DNA of 64,000 bases from Falsihalocynthiibacter sp042445055. Its GTDB lineage: Bacteria; Pseudomonadota; Alphaproteobacteria; Rhodobacterales; Rhodobacteraceae. The DNA lies in assembly GCF_042445055.1 (NCBI RefSeq), contig NZ_CP170339.1, positions 496,001 through 560,000 of the forward strand. The letters run 5' to 3'. A program made the translations under genes and the position numbers. The notes beneath the pieces were generated by a model that was not told where the DNA came from, ran no database searches, and worked only from the letters and a program-made list of their open reading frames with translations. Positions 58,372 through 64,000 of the stretch are shown piece by piece (position 1 is the first letter of the stretch; each line of letters begins with the position of its first letter).

Positions 58372-59688
58372 ATGAATGATCTGTTTGATTCCAGTGAGGG
58401 CGAGGCGGAAGCCTCGAATGCTCCGCGCCCTCTCGCCGACCGTCTGCGACCAAAATCGCTTTCGGAGGTCATAGGACAAGAGCAAGTGTTAGGGCCCGAT
58501 GCGCCGCTTGGGGTAATGCTTGCTTCGAAAAGTTTGGGTTCCATTATTTTTTGGGGCCCGCCGGGCGTAGGCAAGACGACAATAGCGCGTCTTCTTGCTG
58601 ATGAAACGGATTTGGCGTTTGTGCAGATAAGCGCCATTTTTACGGGGATGCCCGAATTGCGAAAAGTGTTCGCAGCTGCAAAGCTGCGACGCGAAAACGG
58701 GCAGGGGACACTTCTGTTCGTAGATGAAATTCATCGTTTCAACAAAGCACAACAGGATGGTTTCCTTCCGCATATGGAGGATGGCACCATCCTACTTGTG
58801 GGGGCCACCACCGAAAATCCCAGCTTTGAGTTGAACGCCGCGGTCATGAGCCGCTCGCAAGTGATGGTCCTGACGCGGCTGTCAGTGGACGATCTCGGAT
58901 TGCTGTTGAAACGTGCAGAGAATGAAATCGGACGAGAGTTGCCACTTGATCAAGAAGCGCGCGATACGCTCTTGGATATGGCTGACGGTGACGGGCGCAC
59001 CTTACTAAACTTGGTTGAGCAGATTGCCGCCTGGAAAGTTGCTGCACCGCTAAGCGCCAAAGAACTCGGGCAGCGCTTGATGAAGCGGGCGGCGGTCTAC
59101 GACAAATCCGGAGATTCGCATTACAACCTGATTTCAGCGCTCCATAAATCCGTGCGCGGATCGGACCCTGATGCAGCACTGTATTGGTTGGCGCGTATGC
59201 TTAGGGGGGGCGAAGACCCACGTTACCTTGCGCGGCGTTTAACGCGGATGGCGGTTGAGGATATCGGCCTCGCTGATCCAGATGCCCAGACGCATTGCCT
59301 GAATGCGTGGCAGGTCTACGAACGGCTCGGTAGCCCCGAAGGAGAGTTGGCCCTTGCGCAAGCTGTGACATATCTCGCGCTCGCGCCCAAATCGAACGCG
59401 GCTTATGCTGGTTTCAAAATGGCCAAGGTCGCCGCCGAGAAAACAGGCTCCGAGCCTCCGCCCAAGCATATCCTGAACGCGCCGACTTCCTTGATGCAGG
59501 AGCAGGGATATGGCGGCGGTTACGCATATGATCACGATGCAGAGGACGGATTCTCGGGGCAGAACTATTTCCCTGATACAATGGAACGTCCGGAATTTTA
59601 TGTACCGGTTGAGCGTGGATTTGAGCGAGAACTGAAAAAACGCCAAGAATACTTCATGAAACTTAGATCAAAGCGGGCAAAAGGTTGA
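58372..59688 (+). CDS. rarA: Replication-associated recombination protein A (MgsA/RarA)
   Basis: AAA+ ATPase of 438 residues related to clamp-loader subunits and eukaryotic WRNIP1, acting at stalled forks. Walker A is GPPGVGKTT, Walker B LLFVDEIHRFN, sensor 1 VGATTENPSFE, and the C-terminal tetramerisation domain has SALHKSVRGSDPDAALYWLA. The N-terminal PLADRLRPKSLSEVIGQEQV is typical. It heads a run of same-strand genes to ATP12. Confidence 0.95.
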   Translation: MNDLFDSSEGEAEASNAPRPLADRLRPKSLSEVIGQEQVLGPDAPLGVMLASKSLGSIIFWGPPGVGKTTIARLLADETDLAFVQISAIFTGMPELRKVFAAAKLRRENGQGTLLFVDEIHRFNKAQQDGFLPHMEDGTILLVGATTENPSFELNAAVMSRSQVMVLTRLSVDDLGLLLKRAENEIGRELPLDQEARDTLLDMADGDGRTLLNLVEQIAAWKVAAPLSAKELGQRLMKRAAVYDKSGDSHYNLISALHKSVRGSDPDAALYWLARMLRGGEDPRYLARRLTRMAVEDIGLADPDAQTHCLNAWQVYERLGSPEGELALAQAVTYLALAPKSNAAYAGFKMAKVAAEKTGSEPPPKHILNAPTSLMQEQGYGGGYAYDHDAEDGFSGQNYFPDTMERPEFYVPVERGFERELKKRQEYFMKLRSKRAKG

Positions 59689-59719
59689 CAATCCGCACAC
59701 TAAAGGGAAAACACGGCCG

Positions 59720-60097
59720 ATGTTCTTGACCCTCGTATATGTGGCGCTTGGCGGAGCGATCGGATCGGTGATGCGGTTTCTGGCACAGGCGTTTGTTGTG
59801 CGGATGTTCGGGGTTGGGTTTCCGTGGGGAACACTAAGCGTGAATGTGCTTGGTTCGTTTCTGATGGGTGTACTCTTTGTGTATTTTGCAGGAAGAGAGA
59901 GTTTTGTAGGCGCGCCGTTCTTGATGGTCGGTGTGCTTGGTGGGTTCACGACCTTCTCGTCGTTTTCGCTTGATGTGTTTCGTTTGTATGACGAAGGGCA
60001 GCTTGGAGCGGCGGCGCTTTATGTGGCCTTGTCGGTCGTGGTTTCCCTTGCTGCTTTGGTGGCGGGGGTTTGGTTTGCAAAAGGGGGCTTCGCATGA
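59720..60097 (+). CDS. crcB: Fluoride channel FluC/CrcB
   Basis: A 125-residue four-helix membrane protein that exports fluoride as a dual-topology dimer. Motifs are the N-terminal ALGGAIGSVMRF, the Asn of GTLSVNVLGSFLMG and the sodium-site loop GGFTTFSSFSLD. No fluoride riboswitch is visible in the 31-base gap upstream. It overlaps rluC by four bases. Confidence 0.95.
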   Translation: MFLTLVYVALGGAIGSVMRFLAQAFVVRMFGVGFPWGTLSVNVLGSFLMGVLFVYFAGRESFVGAPFLMVGVLGGFTTFSSFSLDVFRLYDEGQLGAAALYVALSVVVSLAALVAGVWFAKGGFA

Positions 60098-61128
60098 GCG
60101 GCGTTCAACATATTACGGTTTCGGCCGATGACGACGATCAACGACTGGACCGCTGGTTTCGGCGCCAGTTCCCGCAAGTAAGCCAAGCCCGCATCGAGAA
60201 GCTTTGCCGTAAGGGCGATATCCGCGTCGATAAAGGCCGCGTAAAGCCCGCGACGCGCATCGCGACTGGTCAGGTCGTGCGCGTCCCGCCGCTTCCGACC
60301 GCAGGGCAGATCACCGCGAAGGCAAAACCTGCAGCGCCCCTCTCTGAGGATGATGCAGAGATGATGCGCGAAACGGTTCTGTTCCGCGACGACTATATGA
60401 TTGTGATCAACAAGCCCCCAGGTTTGCCAACGCAGGGCGGAACGAAACAGAACCGCCACGTGGATGGGCTTGCTGATGCGCTTCGGTTTGGGCTGGATGA
60501 GAAACCTCGTCTTGTTCACCGCTTGGATAAGGACACCTCCGGTGTCTTGGTCTTGGCGCGCACGCGGGCCTCGGCGGCGCAGATTACCCGCGCGTTCCGT
60601 GATCGTGAGACACGCAAGATTTACTGGGCCGCAGTTGCCGGGCAACCCAAGCCGCGCCTTGGTACTGTTCGCTTTGGTCTTGTGAAGGCCGGAGGCGACT
60701 ATGAGAAAATGCATTGCATTCACCCCCGCGAAGTTGACACCACAGAGGGTGCCAAGCGCGCAACGACTGATTACGCCGTGCTGTCGGCACTGGGTGGTCG
60801 TGTGTCGTGGGTTGCTCTGGTGCCGATTACGGGCCGCACCCACCAATTGCGAGCGCATATGGCCGAGTTGGGGCACCCGATTATTGGTGACGGGAAATAC
60901 GGCGGCTCTGGCCAAGAGAACCTCGGCGATGGCTGGGGTGCGCAGTTGGGTGGTGAGCTATCCAAGAAACTGCACCTTCATGCGCGCAGCCTAACGCTGA
61001 CCCATCCCGTAACAGGTGCGCGAATGACATTCACCGCGCCGATGCCCAAGCACATGGAATATACATGGGAAACGCTGGGCTGGGATGCGCGTGACGTACC
61101 GATTGATCCATTCGAAGAGGAACTATGA
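60094..61128 (+). CDS. rluC: 23S rRNA pseudouridine synthase, RluC/D family
   Basis: A 344-residue enzyme with an N-terminal S4 domain (QRLDRWFRRQFPQVSQARIE) and the RluA-type catalytic domain; the catalytic Asp is in LVHRLDKDTSGVLVLARTR. Later motifs are ITGRTHQLRAHMAELGHPII and GDGKYG. The start at 60094 overlaps crcB (ATGA). RluC rather than RluD is assigned by length and order in related genomes, without certainty about target bases. Confidence 0.88.
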   Translation: MSGVQHITVSADDDDQRLDRWFRRQFPQVSQARIEKLCRKGDIRVDKGRVKPATRIATGQVVRVPPLPTAGQITAKAKPAAPLSEDDAEMMRETVLFRDDYMIVINKPPGLPTQGGTKQNRHVDGLADALRFGLDEKPRLVHRLDKDTSGVLVLARTRASAAQITRAFRDRETRKIYWAAVAGQPKPRLGTVRFGLVKAGGDYEKMHCIHPREVDTTEGAKRATTDYAVLSALGGRVSWVALVPITGRTHQLRAHMAELGHPIIGDGKYGGSGQENLGDGWGAQLGGELSKKLHLHARSLTLTHPVTGARMTFTAPMPKHMEYTWETLGWDARDVPIDPFEEEL

Positions 61129-61811
61129 GCACCCCACTCAGACTCATCATATTTGACGTCGACGGAACGCTCATAGACAGCCAGCATCACATTATCTCCG
61201 CGATGACGGCGGCATGTGCCGCTGTGGAGATAGCGCCCCCAAGCCATGAAGCTGTGTTGTCGATTGTTGGCCTCTCTTTGCCGCAGGCGGTATCGCGACT
61301 TATGCCACAAGCGTCGAGCGCGCATCGAGAGCATATGGTCGAAGCCTATAAATCGGCGTTCATGCAGCAAAGAGAAGAGCTCGGCGCCGAGGCCGCATCG
61401 CCGTTTTATCCCGGCGCGGTTGATGCATTGAATGCGCTGCGTCAGGTGGACGACTATCTCTTGGGTGTCGCGACGGGCAAGAGCCGCCGTGGTCTGGACA
61501 GCATCCTGAATGGGCACGGGATTTCCGATATGTTCCTGACCAAGCAGGTCGCGGATGATCATCCCTCCAAGCCTAACCCGTCGATGATTTTTCGCGCTCT
61601 CGAAGAAACGGGTGTTGCGGCCGAGAACGCAATAATGATCGGTGACACGAGTTATGATATGGATATGGCGCGCGCCGCAGGAGTGGGGCGTGTTGGAGTG
61701 AATTGGGGATATCATTCACAAGATGACCTCGTGAAATCGGGTGCGGAGGTAATTCTGCACAGTTACGAAGAGTTGATCCCCTATATCGATAAGATCTGGA
61801 GCGCAAAATGA
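61125..61811 (+). CDS. HAD-family hydrolase (phosphoglycolate phosphatase-like)
   Basis: A 228-residue HAD phosphatase with the nucleophile Asp11 and Asp13 in IIFDVDGTLIDS, the Thr/Lys motif GVATGKSRRGLDSIL and the acidic motif MIGDTSYDMDMARAAG. A helical cap (about residues 20-90) is subclass I. It overlaps rluC and the ATP12 gene by four bases each, so the three are coupled. The substrate may be phosphoglycolate, but it is not certain. Confidence 0.9.
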   Translation: MSTPLRLIIFDVDGTLIDSQHHIISAMTAACAAVEIAPPSHEAVLSIVGLSLPQAVSRLMPQASSAHREHMVEAYKSAFMQQREELGAEAASPFYPGAVDALNALRQVDDYLLGVATGKSRRGLDSILNGHGISDMFLTKQVADDHPSKPNPSMIFRALEETGVAAENAIMIGDTSYDMDMARAAGVGRVGVNWGYHSQDDLVKSGAEVILHSYEELIPYIDKIWSAK

Positions 61812-62524
61812 GTGAATGGGCACCGAAACGGTTCTGGAAAAAAGCCGAAGTAACAGAAGCCAAAGATGGTTATGAAGTGTTGTTGGATGGCCGCAATCTG
61901 CGAACACCCGCGAAATCGGCGCTATGTCTGCCGACGAAGGTAATCGCGAACTTGATTGCCGATGAATGGCAAGCACAGGGCGATAAGATCGTACCAGATA
62001 CCATGCCGATGACGCGCATGGCCAACTCAGCGGTTGATAAGGTTACGCCGCAATTCGATTTGGTCGCAGATATTGTCGCGGCCTATGGCGAGACAGACAT
62101 GCTCTGCTATCACGCGAAGTTTCCGACGGAGCTTGTTGAGCGTCAGGCGCAGGCTTGGGTGCCATTCCTCGATTGGGCCAAGACCGAATACGACGCGCCC
62201 CTAACAATTGCTGAGGGTGTAATGCACGTGGCGCAGCCAGAACAGAGCGTTGCGAATCTGCGGGCGAAGGTGTTCGAGCTAACACCGTTTGAATTGACGG
62301 CGTTTCACGATCTCGTGTCGATTAGTGGATCACTGGTGCTTGGTTTGGCCGCAATACGCGAGCACAAACCCGCCGAACAGATTTGGTCCGTATCGCGTCT
62401 TGATGAGGACTGGCAGGAAAGCCAGTGGGGCAAAGACGAAGAAGCTACCGAATTCGCCGCGAAAAAACGGCAGGGCTTCTTTGAGGCCCTCACGTTTTAT
62501 CGGGGTTTGCAGAGCGCGAGTTGA
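61808..62524 (+). CDS. ATP12 family F1-ATPase assembly chaperone
   Basis: A 238-residue member of the ATP12 family, the chaperone that binds the alpha subunit before F1 assembly in mitochondria; alphaproteobacterial homologues are presumed equivalent. The start FWKKAEVTEAKDGYEVLLDG and the motif PDTMPMTRMANSAVD are diagnostic; later DMLCYHAKFPTELVERQAQA is the alphaproteobacterial pattern. Last gene of the coupled rluC-HAD-ATP12 series. Confidence 0.92.
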   Translation: MSEWAPKRFWKKAEVTEAKDGYEVLLDGRNLRTPAKSALCLPTKVIANLIADEWQAQGDKIVPDTMPMTRMANSAVDKVTPQFDLVADIVAAYGETDMLCYHAKFPTELVERQAQAWVPFLDWAKTEYDAPLTIAEGVMHVAQPEQSVANLRAKVFELTPFELTAFHDLVSISGSLVLGLAAIREHKPAEQIWSVSRLDEDWQESQWGKDEEATEFAAKKRQGFFEALTFYRGLQSAS

Positions 62525-62591
62525 TTAAGCATACGTTGCTGTCTCGCATGCTCGCCAAATGGGACTCGGGCCGTTTTTCTGAGGATTCCGT

Positions 62592-62620
62592 TTGGTCCCT
62601 CTTGACCTTTGAGGTGTAAT
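62592..62620 (+). promoter_or_regulatory. Candidate aapJ promoter
   Basis: TTGGTC (62592-62597), 17 bases, TGTAAT (62615-62620), 112 bases before aapJ. A second TTGACC at 62602 has no good -10. The 208-base interval is otherwise featureless to me. Confidence 0.35.
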
Positions 62621-62732
62621 TTGCCCATTCTGAGCGCAATAAGCTCAGAGGGACTGGGCTTGTTTAATAGTAACCAGCGTAGTTTCGTTGGTGTAACCGC
62701 TCAAAAAGAGCGGAAAACAGGAAGAGGTAAAA

Positions 62733-63749
62733 ATGAAAAAATCCGTATTATTTGGCGCGCTAACTGTAGCTAGCCTTGCCGCAGGTGCGGCCGCTGCTGC
62801 TACGTTGGACGACGTTAAAGCACGCGGCAAACTGAACTGCGGTGTTACAACTGGCGTTCCAGGCTTTGCTGCTCCAGACGCAAACGGCGAGTGGGCTGGC
62901 TTTGACGTTGCTGTATGTCGCGCTGTTGCTGCGGCAGTATTCGGTGATGGCACAGCTGTTGAGTTCATCCCGACGACTGGTAAAACACGCTTTACTGCGC
63001 TTGCTTCCGGCGAAATCGATATGTTGGCTCGTAACACAACATGGACATTCAGCCGCGACGTAGACCTGAAATTCGATTTCGTTGGCGTTAACTACTATGA
63101 CGGCCAAGGCTTCATGGTTCCAACTGAGTTGGGCGTAAGCTCCGCGAAAGATCTTGATGGTGCGACTGTTTGTATTCAAACAGGTACAACAACAGAGTTG
63201 AACTTGGCTGACTACTTCCGCTCAAACAACATCTCTTATGAGCCTGTGCCAATCGAAACAAACGCCGAAGCTCAGCAACAGTACCTTGCTGGCGCATGTG
63301 ACGTTTACACAACTGACGCATCTGCATTGGCTGCGACACGCGCGACATTCGAAGCGCCAACAGATCACGCGATCTTGCCAGAAATCATTTCCAAAGAGCC
63401 ACTCGGGCCACTTGTTCGCCACGGCGACAACGCATGGGGTGACATCGTTCGCTGGTCTTTGAATGCACTGATCACAGCTGAAGAACTCGGCGTGACTTCT
63501 GCAAACATCGCGGAAATGTCTAACGGCACAAACAACCCAGAAATCAACCGCCTCTTGGGAACAGAAGGTTCCTTGGGTGAGATGCTCGGTCTCGAAGCTG
63601 ACTGGGCGAAAAACGCAATCATGGTTGGCGGCAACTATGGCGAAGTGTTCGAGTCCAACATCGGCCTCAGCACTCCGATCGGAATTGCACGTGGTTTGAA
63701 TGCACAGTGGACAGACGGTGGTCTGCTTTACTCACCACCCTTCCGCTAG
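62733..63749 (+). CDS. aapJ: General L-amino acid ABC transporter substrate-binding protein
   Basis: Periplasmic binding protein of 338 residues. A Sec signal (MKKSVLFGALTVASLAAGAA) precedes the mature LDDVKARGKLNCGVTTGVPG. The family signature is in GFDVAVCRAVAAAVFGDG. AAGAGGT lies before the ATG. Codon use (many ACA and CCA) is like that of the ribosomal genes, suggesting high expression, as is usual for this most abundant marine type of binding protein. aapQ follows. Confidence 0.95.
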   Translation: MKKSVLFGALTVASLAAGAAAAATLDDVKARGKLNCGVTTGVPGFAAPDANGEWAGFDVAVCRAVAAAVFGDGTAVEFIPTTGKTRFTALASGEIDMLARNTTWTFSRDVDLKFDFVGVNYYDGQGFMVPTELGVSSAKDLDGATVCIQTGTTTELNLADYFRSNNISYEPVPIETNAEAQQQYLAGACDVYTTDASALAATRATFEAPTDHAILPEIISKEPLGPLVRHGDNAWGDIVRWSLNALITAEELGVTSANIAEMSNGTNNPEINRLLGTEGSLGEMLGLEADWAKNAIMVGGNYGEVFESNIGLSTPIGIARGLNAQWTDGGLLYSPPFR

Positions 63750-63761
63750 GATGATCTTTTG

Positions 63762-63796
63762 GAAGGGCGCGGTAAATGCCGCGCCCTTCTAGTTTT
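63762..63796 (+). terminator. Hairpin between aapJ and aapQ (partial terminator)
   Basis: GAAGGGCGCGG (63762-63772) pairs perfectly with CCGCGCCCTTC (63779-63789) around TAAATG, followed by TAGTTTTAAG. In ABC operons such a hairpin lets the binding protein be made in excess over the permease. Confidence 0.75.
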
Positions 63797-63883
63797 AAGT
63801 TAGTAAACAATCATAAAAACAAGCTCTGGCAAAATGAGCGCAAATAATGCGCCGCAAAGCCAAGAGATGACGGGGATGTCTTC

Positions 63884-64000
63884 ATGACAACATTAACCGA
63901 CCCTCCACGGGAGTCGTTTCGGCTATCTATGCTGATCTACGATACCCGATACCGGTCAATGACCATTCAGGTCGTTGCGCTACTCGGGTTTCTGGCACTT
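63884..64000 (+). CDS. aapQ: General L-amino acid ABC transporter permease, N-terminal part
   Basis: The frame from ATG 63884 runs open to the window end (39 codons). It begins MTTLTDPPRESFRLSMLIYD and continues into a YRSMTIQ segment and the first membrane helix VVALLGFLAL, as in AapQ permeases. GGGGA lies about ten bases upstream. Identity follows mainly from position after aapJ. Confidence 0.8.
   Translation, partial: MTTLTDPPRESFRLSMLIYDTRYRSMTIQVVALLGFLAL

Noticed and set aside
1..64000. CRISPR arrays, insertion sequences, toxin-antitoxin or defence modules
   Set aside because: No regularly spaced repeats, transposase motifs, or restriction/Cas/abortive-infection domains were recognised in any intact reading frame.

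Overview
This window is a stretch of chromosome from a marine-type member of the Rhodobacterales (Roseobacter group, Alphaproteobacteria). The assignment rests on gene content and order: pckA divergent from chvI-chvG, followed by a short HprK, RapZ, a mannose-type EIIA and HPr; tuf near trnW-secE-nusG; adk inside the spc operon; a luxRI pair beside rarA-crcB-rluC-HAD-ATP12; and aapJQ. There is no IS element, prophage, CRISPR array or plasmid gene, and most of the window is core genome.

Layout. 1-16.3 kb holds carbon and energy metabolism plus signalling: methylsuccinyl-CoA dehydrogenase (partial), a TauE/SafE permease, pckA, the chvI-chvG-hprK-rapZ-EIIA-ptsH run, 3-hydroxybutyryl-CoA dehydrogenase, a DUF6473-type protein, etfBA, a PduO-type cobalamin adenosyltransferase with a HIG1-type membrane protein, an SDR and parC. 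Several of these fit C2/C4 acyl-CoA assimilation: Mcd passes electrons to ETF, the adenosyltransferase can supply the cofactor of ethylmalonyl- and methylmalonyl-CoA mutases, and PckA starts gluconeogenesis. 16.5-31.9 kb carries tuf1, a CatB-like acetyltransferase, tRNA-Trp(CCA), a sulfotransferase, secE, nusG, rplKAJL and rpoBC. 31.9-33.7 kb is a two-gene accessory unit (rhamnosyltransferase-like protein and DMT transporter).

34.0-56.7 kb is the str-S10-spc-alpha cluster (rpsL to rplQ, including secY, adk and rpoA). It is not continuous. Strong intrinsic terminators follow tuf2, rplW, rplP, rpmD and rplQ, and after rplW, rplP and rpmD non-ribosomal genes sit in the breaks: a catalytically degenerate SDR and a methyltransferase before rplB, a 2OG-Fe(II) oxygenase-like gene between rplP and rpmC, and a Cys/His-rich small exported protein plus a cytochrome c between rpmD and rplO. 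The rplB leader has an imperfect second copy on the other side of the methyltransferase, which looks like a rearrangement scar.

56.7-64 kb holds a small unknown gene, luxR-luxI, rarA, fluC/crcB, rluC, a HAD phosphatase, the ATP12 chaperone gene, aapJ and the start of aapQ. I found no convincing new defence or mobile system. The best leads are the interloper genes in the ribosomal cluster, the duplicated rplB leader, the degenerate SDR, the twin operator between pckA and chvI, and the putative leaderless luxR.
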